Source: Acidobacteriota bacterium
GTDB lineage: Bacteria; Acidobacteriota; Blastocatellia; Pyrinomonadales; Pyrinomonadaceae
Reading direction: 5' to 3'
DNA: 18,452 bases
NCBI GenBank assembly: GCA_963169175.1
Contig: CAUJFK010000204.1
Location: 1 to 18,452 of the forward strand
Shown: piece by piece, positions 1 through 5,981 of the stretch
Layout: every line of letters begins with the position of its first letter
Numbering within the stretch: position 1 is the first letter of the stretch
The notes under the pieces: generated by a model
Databases searched by the model: none
What the model was told of the DNA's origin: nothing
What the model saw: the letters and a program-made list of their open reading frames with translations, nothing else
Program-made: the position numbers and the translations under genes

Positions 1-358
1 CTTCCGGCCCTCATCGCCTTGGGGGCGCCTTGCATCCGTTTCGGAAATATCCACGAGCTTTCCGTAGATTGCCGCGCCGGCATCATTGACCCATGTGTCG
101 ATGCGCCCCCCATTGTTCGAACGCTCGATCTGCCGCGTCGCGCAGATGCACCTCGCTGACAACATCAGCCGCGTGGTAAAGTGCTTGGCCGCCTTTATCG
201 TTTATCTCGTTCGTCAGGTCCCGCAGTGCCTGCTCGTTTCTTGCGATAAGCAACAGCCTTGCGCCTTGGTCGGCCGCCATTCGTGCTGTCGTCAGCCCGA
301 TCCCGCTGGTCGCGCCGGTAATCACCATCACCTGGTCGCCGATATCCTTTAACTTCAT
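1..358 (-). pseudogene. Short-chain dehydrogenase/reductase, 5' part, frameshifted and cut by the window edge
   Basis: From ATG 358 the protein begins MKLKDIGDQVMVITGATSGIG, with the Rossmann nucleotide-binding motif TGxxxGIG at residues 14-21. A longer start at 415 is possible, but an AAAGGGGA ribosome-binding site lies about 10 nt before 358. The frame ends early, after AFEQWG. Moving by one base at the run of six C at 106-111 (six G on the coding strand) restores the family sequence RIDTWVNDAG, whose NDAG matches the NNAG motif of classical SDRs. Five G would keep the frame open. The last ten or so codons before position 1 (after ETDARR) again do not read like the family, so a second lesion is possible. 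The catalytic YxxxK lies outside the window. It is either a pseudogene or a homopolymer sequencing error, and the substrate is unknown. It is transcribed divergently from thiC. Confidence 0.75.
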
Positions 359-669
359 TTTTGCTTTTCCCCTTTCATATAATTCGTTTGTCCTTGCTCT
401 GATGGCCGCTGACACATCCAGTAATCCGAAGTGTTAGCTCAACCCGTACGGAATTCTTGTCTGCGGTATTTCGTAAACGAAATTCAAGGGCCCGCATTGC
501 TAGGCCGTCTCCGGCGGACAAGAATATCCAGCGCGAGGTTGATTCTCTTTGCTGACTTGGGATTCTCAAATTCGCCGGCGTGCGGCGGCCAGGCAAAATT
601 CCTTGTACATTCTATGTTAAACGCACGCGCACGGCTGTTAATGTATAACTGGGAACAATAGTTCGAAGA
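359..669. other. Intergenic stretch between the SDR gene and the thiC leader
   Basis: Short open frames exist on both strands, but none has a good start site, a recognisable motif or family resemblance. The stretch probably holds the promoter of the minus-strand SDR gene, but I could not identify a convincing one. No tRNA-like or repeat structure was seen. Confidence 0.5.
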
Positions 670-699
670 TTGGCGAAACGACCGCGAAGCCGATAAGAT
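670..699 (+). promoter_or_regulatory. Candidate thiC promoter
   Basis: A -35-like TTGGCG (670-675) is followed after 18 nt by a -10-like TAAGAT (694-699). This would start transcription near 706, just before the 5' side of the TPP aptamer at 719, which is where a riboswitch promoter is expected. The match to consensus is only moderate. Confidence 0.4.
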
Positions 700-718
700 A
701 CTAGAAAGCCAGACATGG

Positions 719-816
719 ATTTCGGAGGAGCTTGTTAGATAGCTGAGAGGCGTAACCAATATAGTTTACGCGACTCCTTGAACCTGATGCGGATAATGCC
801 GACGAAGGGAGAAAAA
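719..816 (+). ncRNA. TPP riboswitch (THI element)
   Basis: The conserved blocks appear in order. CTGAGA is at 743-748, AACCTGAT at 781-788 and GGATAATGCC at 791-800, followed by the terminal AGGGA at 806-810. Stems can be drawn: P1 TTTC (720-723) with GAAA (811-814), P2 GGAG (724-727) with CTCC (774-777), an optional P3 extension GCGTAA (750-755) with TTACGC (766-771), and a CGG/CCG stem around ATAATG. The element lies directly before thiC, its usual target. Thiamine pyrophosphate binding should lower ThiC synthesis. The AAGGGAG Shine-Dalgarno of thiC (805-811) falls inside the aptamer's 3' segment, and no separate terminator or anti-Shine-Dalgarno platform fits before the start codon. Control is therefore most simply translational by direct sequestration. 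Confidence 0.93.
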
Positions 817-818
817 CG

Positions 819-3017
819 ATGCCACAAGTAAAAGAACAAACATCAAACGTCAAAGAAGAAGCAGCTGCTACATTGAAGAAGCCCGCCCGTGAGCAAGGGC
901 TTAACTCGGCACGCGGCAGTAATGAAACCACGTTGCCCGTCTCACAGAAAGGCCAGTCTTTGCAGAAGTCCGCACGTGAGCAAGGGCTTAACACCGAACG
1001 CAGCAGTGATGAAACGAAACTGCCCGCCTCGCAAAAGATTTATGTCGAGAGAAACGGCGGCATTCCAGATCAAAATAACTACAGCTTACGCGTCCCGTTC
1101 CGCGAGATTGCGCTTACGCCGAGCAAGGCGATGGACGGCACGATCGAAGAAAACCCGCCCGTCCGCGTTTACGACACCAGCGGCCCGTGGACCGATCCCG
1201 ATCATAACCATGATGTACGTGGCGGCCTGCCTTCACATCGCCGTGATTGGATAATTTCACGCGGCGACGTCGAAGAATACAAAGGCCGCGAGGTGCTGCC
1301 GCAGGATAACGGCTACCTGACCAAAGGCGCCGAAGAATTTGCAATGCAGCGGCCCGCGCGTGATTCATCTTTGCAGAAGCCCGCGCGTAAGCAAGGGCTT
1401 AACACCCAGGGCCGGCTCGAAGAATTCCCCGGCCTAAAACGTGCGACCTTGCGCGCCCGATCGGGAAGCTGCGTCACCCAGATCCATTACGCCCGCAAAG
1501 GCATCATCACGCCCGAAATGGAATTCGTCGCCATTCGCGAAAATCTCGGGCGGCAGATCGCATTTGAAAAACAGCAGTCAGCCATCAGCGGTCAGCCAAC
1601 GGCTTTTTCTGACGATCGCAGTTCGCTTTACCATCAGCACAGAGGTGAAAGTTTTGGTGCGTCCGTGCCAAATTATGTAACGCCCGAGTTTGTCCGCGAC
1701 GAGGTAGCACGCGGGCGGGCGATAATCCCTGCGAATATCAATCATCCCGAAAGTGAGCCTATGATCATCGGCCGCAATTTCCTCGTAAAGATCAATGCCA
1801 ACATCGGCAATAGCGCAATTGCTTCGTCGATCGAGGAAGAGGTCGAGAAAATGCGCTGGTCAACGCTTTGGGGAGCCGACACGGTGATGGATCTTTCGAC
1901 CGGCAAGAATATTCACGCCACGCGGGAATGGATTTTGCGGAATTCGCCCGTGCCGATTGGGACTGTGCCGATTTATCAGGCACTCGAAAAGGTCAACGGA
2001 AAAGCCGAAGATTTGACGTGGGAAATTTACCGCGACACGCTCATCGAACAAGCCGAACAAGGCGTTGATTATTTCACGATTCACGCCGGAGTTCGTCTGC
2101 CGTACATTCCTTTGACGGCGAAACGGACGACGGGAATCGTCTCACGCGGCGGCTCGATTATGGCGAAATGGTGTCTCGCCCACCACGAAGAAAGTTTTCT
2201 CTACACTCGATTTCGGGAGATTTGCGAGATCATGCGGACCTACGACGTTTCGTTCAGTTTGGGCGATGGTCTCCGTCCCGGTTCGATTGCGGATGCCAAT
2301 GACGAAGCCCAATTTGCCGAACTCGAAACGCTCGGTGAATTGACAAAAATCGCTTGGGAAATGGACTGCCAAACGATGATCGAAGGGCCGGGACATGTGC
2401 CGATGCACCTCATCAAAGAGAATATGGACAAGCAGTTGGAAGTTTGCGGCGAAGCGCCTTTTTACACGCTCGGACCGCTCACGACCGACATCGCACCGGG
2501 CTACGACCACATCACCTCCGGCATCGGCGCGGCGATGATCGGCTGGTTCGGCTGTGCGATGCTTTGCTATGTAACTCCAAAGGAACACCTGGGTTTGCCG
2601 AACAAACAAGATGTCAAAGAAGGCGTTATCACCTACAAACTCGCCGCCCATGCCGCCGACCTCGCCAAAGGTCATCCGGCAGCTCAATACCGCGACAACG
2701 CTCTCTCCAAAGCCCGCTTCGAGTTCCGTTGGGAAGACCAATTTAATCTTGGCCTAGACCCCGAAAAAGCCAAAGAGTTCCACGACGAAACCCTCCCGGC
2801 GGAAGGCGCCAAACTAGCCCATTTCTGCTCAATGTGCGGCCCCCATTTCTGCTCAATGAAGATCACCCAAGATGTCCGCGACTACGCCAACACCCAAAAC
2901 ATCGAAGCCGAAAAAGCCCTAGCCGTCGGCATGAGCGAAAAGGCCAAAGAATTCGTCGCAACCGGCAGCGAGATCTATCACGGCAATCTGCCCGAAGGTG
3001 CGAAAGAGCATCATTAA
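819..3017 (+). CDS. thiC: Phosphomethylpyrimidine synthase ThiC with repeat insertions
   Basis: ThiC is a radical-SAM enzyme that converts 5-aminoimidazole ribotide to HMP phosphate, the pyrimidine half of thiamine, in the cytosol. Nearly all conserved blocks are present, for example NINHPESEPMIIGRNFLVK, the MDLSTG region and MIEGPGHVPM. The C-terminal CX2CX4C cluster ligands are C670, C673 and C678. The start at 819 has AAGGGAG seven nt upstream. At 732 aa it is about 80-120 residues longer than typical. The excess sits mainly in residues 1-73, which hold two 29-aa repeat units, and around residues 176-198, which hold another copy. The core from Ile74 reads intact. Expression should follow the TPP riboswitch. 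Its last 29 codons are echoed twice downstream (4764-4850, 5621-5655). The next gene starts 54 nt later on the same strand with no visible terminator. Confidence 0.97.
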   Translation: MPQVKEQTSNVKEEAAATLKKPAREQGLNSARGSNETTLPVSQKGQSLQKSAREQGLNTERSSDETKLPASQKIYVERNGGIPDQNNYSLRVPFREIALTPSKAMDGTIEENPPVRVYDTSGPWTDPDHNHDVRGGLPSHRRDWIISRGDVEEYKGREVLPQDNGYLTKGAEEFAMQRPARDSSLQKPARKQGLNTQGRLEEFPGLKRATLRARSGSCVTQIHYARKGIITPEMEFVAIRENLGRQIAFEKQQSAISGQPTAFSDDRSSLYHQHRGESFGASVPNYVTPEFVRDEVARGRAIIPANINHPESEPMIIGRNFLVKINANIGNSAIASSIEEEVEKMRWSTLWGADTVMDLSTGKNIHATREWILRNSPVPIGTVPIYQALEKVNGKAEDLTWEIYRDTLIEQAEQGVDYFTIHAGVRLPYIPLTAKRTTGIVSRGGSIMAKWCLAHHEESFLYTRFREICEIMRTYDVSFSLGDGLRPGSIADANDEAQFAELETLGELTKIAWEMDCQTMIEGPGHVPMHLIKENMDKQLEVCGEAPFYTLGPLTTDIAPGYDHITSGIGAAMIGWFGCAMLCYVTPKEHLGLPNKQDVKEGVITYKLAAHAADLAKGHPAAQYRDNALSKARFEFRWEDQFNLGLDPEKAKEFHDETLPAEGAKLAHFCSMCGPHFCSMKITQDVRDYANTQNIEAEKALAVGMSEKAKEFVATGSEIYHGNLPEGAKEHH
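873..950 (+). repeat. In-frame palindromic repeat, copy A, in thiC
   Basis: This copy encodes ThiC residues 19-44, starting LKKPAREQGLN. It contains the inverted repeat AAGCCC (879-884) and GGGCTT (897-902) around a 12-nt loop. It is about 79% identical over 78 nt to copy B, which starts 87 nt later. The block CGTGAGCAAGGGCTTAAC is identical in both copies. Confidence 0.85.
960..1037 (+). repeat. In-frame palindromic repeat, copy B, in thiC
   Basis: This copy encodes ThiC residues 48-73, starting LQKSAREQGLN, and ends where the normal ThiC core begins (KIYVERNG). Its stem is AAGTCC (966-971) with GGGCTT (984-989), containing one G-T pair. With copy A it forms a tandem array with an 87-bp (29-codon) period, so the frame is kept. 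Confidence 0.85.
1344..1403 (+). repeat. In-frame palindromic repeat, copy C plus a partial copy, in thiC
   Basis: The full copy at 1371-1403 encodes LQKPARKQGLN (residues 185-195) with a perfect AAGCCC (1377-1382)/GGGCTT (1395-1400) stem. Just before it, 1344-1363 encodes MQRPAR and matches the first 20 nt of the repeat at 16 positions, so it looks like a truncated copy. Most ThiC proteins have no such segment between the YTKG-like and RLEEFPGL-like blocks, so this is an internal insertion at a site different from copies A and B. Confidence 0.8.
2931..3017 (+). repeat. thiC 3' tail, copy A (in the functional gene)
   Basis: These are the last 29 codons of thiC including the stop, starting MSEKAKEFVATG and ending EHH. 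They recur at 4764-4850 (68 of 87 nt identical, ungapped). The last 29 nt (2989-3017) recur at 5627-5655 with 28 of 29 identical. Confidence 0.9.
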
Positions 3018-3071
3018 GAGCTATTTATAGTTTCAAAAATTAAACAACAAGAAATTTTAGAGATTAAGCTA

Positions 3072-4079
3072 ATGACACCAAAATTAAGAGCAGAAAGAAA
3101 TCGAACTTTAATCATTACTCAAGAAGAGCAAACTCTTTTATCTAAAAGGCTTTTTCGTCCTATTAGAGATGTAAAAATCTCCAATGCCGAAATAGTTGAT
3201 AAAACGATTTGTGCCGATTTATTTGAAATTTTAGACCTTTTACCGAAAGAATTTGCTGATTTAATTGTAATTGACCCGCCGTATAATCTTTCAAAAGATT
3301 TTCACGGATTTAAGTTCAATGCTACAGACAATGAAAACTATTTGACTTATTTGCGGTCTTGGTTTGGAAAAGTTATTTCATTTTTGAAGCCGAACGGCTC
3401 GCTTTACCTTTGCGGTGATTGGAAATGCACATCTGCTTTACAAACCGTGATGGAGGAACATTTAACTGTTTTGAACCGAATAACTTGGCAACGTGAAAAA
3501 GGTCGCGGAGCGTTAAGTAATTGGAAAAACGGAATGGAAGATATTTGGTTTGGTGTGAAAAATCCAAAGGATTATTATTTCGATGTTGAATCGGTTATGG
3601 TGAAGCGAAAAGTAATTGCACCTTACAAAGAGAACGGCAAACCAAAAGATTGGGAAGAAACCCAGGACGGAAATTTCAGAATAACTTACCCTTCAAATTT
3701 TTGGGATGACATCAGTATTCCCTATTGGTCAATGCCCGAAAATACTGATCATCCAACTCAAAAGCCTGAAAAATTGATTGCCAAATTGATTTTAGCAAGT
3801 TGCCCGAAAAACGGATTTGTCTTTGATCCTTTTTTAGGTTCGGGAACAACTTCGGTTACGGCAAAAAAACTTGGCAGAAATTTTTGCGGAGTTGAAATGA
3901 ACGAAGAATACGCTTGTTGGGCGGAAAAAAGACTCGAAAAAGTTGATTTCGACAAAACAATTCAAGGCTATACCGATGGAGTTTTTTGGGAAAGAAACAC
4001 CTTGAATTTACAAAAGACCAAGTTAAGTGAAGCCAAATCAAACGGCAATCAAGAACTTGTTCAAACTTCATTATTCTAA
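3072..4079 (+). CDS. Site-specific DNA methyltransferase, beta class (adenine-N6 or cytosine-N4)
   Basis: This modification enzyme transfers methyl from SAM to an exocyclic amino group in its DNA target. The catalytic motif IV DPPY is at residues 68-71, and the SAM-binding motif I DPFLGSGTT is at residues 252-260 near the C-terminus. Motif IV before motif I marks the beta class. The block RGALSNWKNGMEDIWF, about residues 152-167, is typical of the target-recognition and middle part of such enzymes. At 335 aa it is full length. DPPY is seen in both N6-adenine and N4-cytosine enzymes, so the methylated base is left open. The start at 3072 has no strong Shine-Dalgarno. The gene is A+T-rich relative to thiC, which suggests transfer. 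The restriction gene starts 3 nt after its stop, so the two form one operon. Confidence 0.92.
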   Translation: MTPKLRAERNRTLIITQEEQTLLSKRLFRPIRDVKISNAEIVDKTICADLFEILDLLPKEFADLIVIDPPYNLSKDFHGFKFNATDNENYLTYLRSWFGKVISFLKPNGSLYLCGDWKCTSALQTVMEEHLTVLNRITWQREKGRGALSNWKNGMEDIWFGVKNPKDYYFDVESVMVKRKVIAPYKENGKPKDWEETQDGNFRITYPSNFWDDISIPYWSMPENTDHPTQKPEKLIAKLILASCPKNGFVFDPFLGSGTTSVTAKKLGRNFCGVEMNEEYACWAEKRLEKVDFDKTIQGYTDGVFWERNTLNLQKTKLSEAKSNGNQELVQTSLF

Positions 4080-4082
4080 ACT

Positions 4083-4748
4083 ATGAGAAGCCAATTATTC
4101 ACAACTGAGAAATACTCTTTTGTTGAGAAAAATGTTATTGAGTTAATAAATTCAACTCAAGACATCGTAAATGCTCGCTCTTTGGGTAGTCCGAGAGCAG
4201 TTGGAGATGCAATTCAAGAGTTACTTGAAACAAAATTTCCCGAACTTTTGCCAGCCGATATTTTGAAAAATTATAGTTCTGCATTTGCCAGACGTTCAAT
4301 GGCAGATTTTGCTTTTGAAGATGTTGATAGCTTTTATTATGTTGTTGATAACAAAACACATAATTTAGGAACTGATTTCAATATGCCTAATTTGACATCG
4401 GTTGAACGGTTGTCAAGATTTTATGAAGATGACAACAATTATTTCACATTGCTGAAAGTCGATTATGCCGTTTTTTATGATTCGATTGAAGCAAGGAGCT
4501 GTCATTTTATTCCGATTGAACATTTAGATTGGAGTTGCTTGACTCTTGGGGCATTAGGTTGGGGACAAATTCAAATTGCAAACTCAAATAATATAGTGAT
4601 AAACAGGGAGCAAACTCGTCGAACTTGGATGTTAAAATTATGTGACAAACTTGCAGATTTTTACCCAAAAGAAATTGCCAAAATCACCAAAAGAATTACG
4701 CACTTCGATAAAATTCGAAGACATTGGGAAAATCATCCAGACTTTTGA
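4083..4748 (+). CDS. Type II restriction endonuclease, PD-(D/E)xK fold
   Basis: This is the partner of the methyltransferase and is predicted to cut the unmethylated recognition site. The catalytic pattern is seen as D75 (in SMADFAFED) followed 14 residues later by D89-N90-K91 (in VVDNKTHN), i.e. D-x13-DxK. The spacing, the following MPNLTSVERLS segment and an upstream acidic helix (GDAIQELLE, residues 41-49) resemble the HincII/EcoRV-type architecture, where ADxLLV...LLDVKT plays this role. This is a resemblance by eye, not a family assignment. At 221 aa it fits small type II enzymes. The gene lies 3 nt after the methyltransferase stop, consistent with translational coupling, and shares its low G+C. 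The recognition sequence cannot be read from the protein. Position next to a methyltransferase plus the motif makes the role likely. Confidence 0.8.
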   Translation: MRSQLFTTEKYSFVEKNVIELINSTQDIVNARSLGSPRAVGDAIQELLETKFPELLPADILKNYSSAFARRSMADFAFEDVDSFYYVVDNKTHNLGTDFNMPNLTSVERLSRFYEDDNNYFTLLKVDYAVFYDSIEARSCHFIPIEHLDWSCLTLGALGWGQIQIANSNNIVINREQTRRTWMLKLCDKLADFYPKEIAKITKRITHFDKIRRHWENHPDF

Positions 4749-4763
4749 TAATCAAATTTTGGA

Positions 4764-4850
4764 ATGGCTGAAAAGGCGAAAGAATTTGTCGCAACGGGAA
4801 GCGGGATCTATCACGGCATCATTCCCGAAAGCAGACACGAGCATCATTAA
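4764..4850 (+). repeat. thiC 3' tail, copy B (orphan remnant)
   Basis: Starting 16 nt after the endonuclease stop, this 87-nt stretch reads MAEKAKEFVATGSGIYHG and ends HEHH-stop. In frame, 21 of 28 residues match the end of ThiC, and 68 of 87 nt are identical. Homology begins at the GGxATG just before the Met codon and not upstream. There is no gene body, so it is a remnant or attachment-site copy. The divergence shows that it is not a recent duplication of copy A; it may have come with the RM genes from another species. Confidence 0.88.
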
Positions 4851-4870
4851 AATTGTCATAATGACAATTT
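4850..4870. repeat. Perfect palindrome at the stop of tail copy B
   Basis: AAATTGTCAT, one central A, then ATGACAATTT. The two arms are exact reverse complements and the left arm begins on the last base of the stop codon. It could be a recombination site, an operator, or a short hairpin ending transcription of the RM operon. It lacks a following run of T longer than three, so a terminator is not clear. Confidence 0.6.
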
Positions 4871-5031
4871 GAAGAAAATTTGAATTGCCGTCTGCTTTAG
4901 CTGTCGGATTGAAAAGGTCGCGGGTAGCAAGGCTTTAGACAAAGAATAAATCAGTCTCGTTCACGAGGCTTTCCCGAAGGGCAAATAGCCACGTGGCTTT
5001 AGCACGTGGTTAGTTTGAACGAATAAATCAG
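4871..5031. repeat. Cluster of REP-like palindromes left of the transposase
   Basis: There is no gene here. The stretch holds a degenerate palindrome centred on GCTTTAGC (4888-4907), a CTCG-TTCA-CGAG hairpin (4956-4967), and the strong hairpin TAGCCACGTG/CACGTGGTTA with loop GCTTTAG (4986-5012). The phrase GAATAAATCAG occurs twice, at about 4944 and 5021. The recurring CTTTAG core links these palindromes to the ends of the transposase unit. Confidence 0.65.
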
Positions 5032-5578
5032 AGGGCGTTTTAACGTCCTTTCACCGGCTTTAGCAAATATGTCGAACAGCGTTTATTCAGAGATAAACTT
5101 CCACATCACTTGGCACACCAAAACCAGTCTGCCAATGATAAACGAACGGATTGAAAGTCGACTTTATCATTATCTAACTCATAAAATTCTGGAAACACCA
5201 GGAGCACGTCTTCATGCGATTGGTGGTATTGAGACACACATTCATATCGGCGTTAGCTTGCAACCAAATCTTCTCGTCTCGGATTGGATCGGAAAATTAA
5301 AAGGTTCTAGTTCCTACTACATCAATCACGAAGTTCAACCGAAATCTCTTGAATGGCAACGAGGCATGGAATCGTTACGTTTGGCACGAAAGATTTACAG
5401 TGGGTGATCGATTACATAAATAATCAAAAAGAACACCACAAGAGAGGCACAACGAACGAACGGCTCGAAAAGCATTCCGACGATGAGGACGATGGCTAAA
5501 GTCCAAACTGATAAGGACGTTAAAACGCCCTTTAGATCGTGTCGACAACTTACCCACGCCCTAAAGGTGCGTGGCTAA
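4986..5578 (+). mobile_element. REP-associated tyrosine transposase unit (REPtron / IS200-like)
   Basis: The transposase remnant lies between two related hairpins in opposite orientation: TAGCCACGTG...CACGTGGTTA with a CTTTAG loop (4986-5012) and CCACGC...GCGTGG with CTAAAG in the loop (5554-5574). Inside these is a perfect 19-bp inverted repeat, AGGGCGTTTTAACGTCCTT at 5032-5050 and its complement at 5513-5531. Inverted REPs around a Y1 transposase are the known layout of RAYT/REP units. In IS200/IS605 proper the end hairpins are not inverted copies. More hairpins lie just to the right (5583-5595 and 5601-5612). Confidence 0.75.
5069..5499 (+). pseudogene. Y1 (HUH) transposase, IS200/REP-associated, frameshifted
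   Basis: The first part (5069-5407, 112 aa) has the Y1 transposase fold with the HUH-type motif H57-I-H59 in ETHIHIGV and the conserved LEWQRG block. One T is missing between 5365 and 5366. With it, RGYGIVTFGTKDLQWVIDYINNQKEHH would follow (written here as a read-through of the other frame to stop 5497-5499). The tyrosine of the YINNQ block, which by family precedent is the nucleophile, is thus separated from the HUH half, so the product should be inactive. The repaired length of about 143 aa is normal for the family. The start codon lacks a good Shine-Dalgarno. Base composition is intermediate. Such enzymes move single-stranded DNA at hairpin-marked ends. Confidence 0.85.
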
Positions 5579-5582
5579 CAGC

Positions 5583-5612
5583 CCGCGAAACGCGGAAAGA
5601 CGGCTGAAGCCG
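5583..5612. repeat. Double REP-like hairpin
   Basis: CCGCG-AAA-CGCGG (5583-5595) is followed after 5 nt by the near-continuous palindrome CGGCT-GA-AGCCG (5601-5612). It lies between the right end of the transposase unit and thiC tail copy C, and could be another REP or a target site. Confidence 0.6.
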
Positions 5613-5620
5613 CCTAGTTC

Positions 5621-5655
5621 CATCATTGCCCGAAGGTGCGAAAGAGCATCACTAA
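5621..5655 (+). repeat. thiC 3' tail, copy C (short remnant)
   Basis: Positions 5627-5655 match the last 29 nt of thiC at 28 positions, giving LPEGAKEHH-stop in the corresponding frame. The preceding CATCATT instead resembles copy B (CATCATTCCCGAA), so copy C looks like a mosaic of A and B. An A+T-rich tract follows, faintly similar to the sequence after copy A. Confidence 0.8.
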
Positions 5656-5691
5656 TTTTTTAGTTTTTCAGAAAATCCAAGCAAATAAATT

Positions 5692-5979
5692 ATGAAAAGA
5701 TCAGACATCAAAGAATTACCCGAATATTTTGAACGCTACGTCAATTTGGTTGACGACATCGAGCTTTCCGAAGCATTTGAGAAAAGTCTCAAACAAATTG
5801 ACGACTTGGACATCGCAAAACTAAACCGAATCGGCAGACGAGTTTATGCAGACGGCAAATGGTCGGTCAATAAAATCATCCAGCATTTCACCGATTGGGA
5901 ACGCATTTGGTGCTATCGAGCGATTCTTTTTGCCCGCCGCGAAGGTTCAATTCCCGAAGGTCTCCAAGAATGCGGTTGA
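5692..5979 (+). pseudogene. DinB-like protein, N-terminal part only
   Basis: The 95-aa product resembles the first half of DinB/DUF-type four-helix proteins, which are small metal-binding, damage-inducible-style proteins of mostly unknown reaction. GKWSVNKIIQHFTDWERIW with the following YRAILFARREG corresponds to the helix block usually written GKWSxxxIxxHxxDxERI. The histidine in this block is a usual metal ligand. Family members are about 150-170 aa. Here the frame stops after IPEGLQECG, where the family normally continues with a G(F/H)DEN-like block. The 3' half with the remaining ligands is missing. The stop codon falls at the start of the urea transporter gene, which suggests a deletion joined the two. 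The gene has a weak ribosome-binding site and follows thiC tail copy C by 36 nt. Confidence 0.6.
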
Positions 5980-5981
5980 AC

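Larger units (their letters stand above)
3018..5655. mobile_element. Accessory island inserted at the 3' end of thiC
   Basis: The island is bounded by copies of the thiC terminal codons: copy A ends at 3017 and copy C ends at 5655, with copy B inside at 4764-4850. It holds an A+T-rich restriction-modification pair and a REP-associated transposase remnant with REP-like palindromes. The base composition changes abruptly at 3018; for example 3121-3180 is about 30% G+C, against clearly G+C-richer thiC. No integrase, excisionase or relaxase is present. The repeats could come from insertion with long target duplication, from an element that replaces the gene tail on entry, or from serial recombination. 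The exact borders are inferred. Confidence 0.65.

Noticed and set aside
643..648. GTATAA as a -10 element for thiC
   Set aside because: No matching -35 at the right distance; the TTGGCG/TAAGAT pair nearer the riboswitch fits better.
2142..2741. A 199-aa open frame antisense to thiC
   Set aside because: It lies wholly within the conserved core of thiC, has no family motif, and is the expected shadow of a codon-biased gene.
4642..4872. A 76-aa open frame running from the end of the restriction gene through thiC tail copy B
   Set aside because: It is out of frame with both the endonuclease and the tail homology, so it is a chance frame over the junction.
4871..5620. CRISPR array
   Set aside because: The repeats are palindromic, of unequal length and spacing, and part of a REP/transposase unit, with no cas genes.
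3018..5655. Classical integrative element with integrase and tRNA attachment site
   Set aside because: There is no tyrosine or serine recombinase, relaxase or tRNA in the island; only direct repeats of the thiC tail support integration.
5895..5981. A 29-residue N-terminal extension of the urea transporter
   Set aside because: It overlaps the DinB-like frame and shows no membrane or family signal; the transporter begins at 5982 or 5970.
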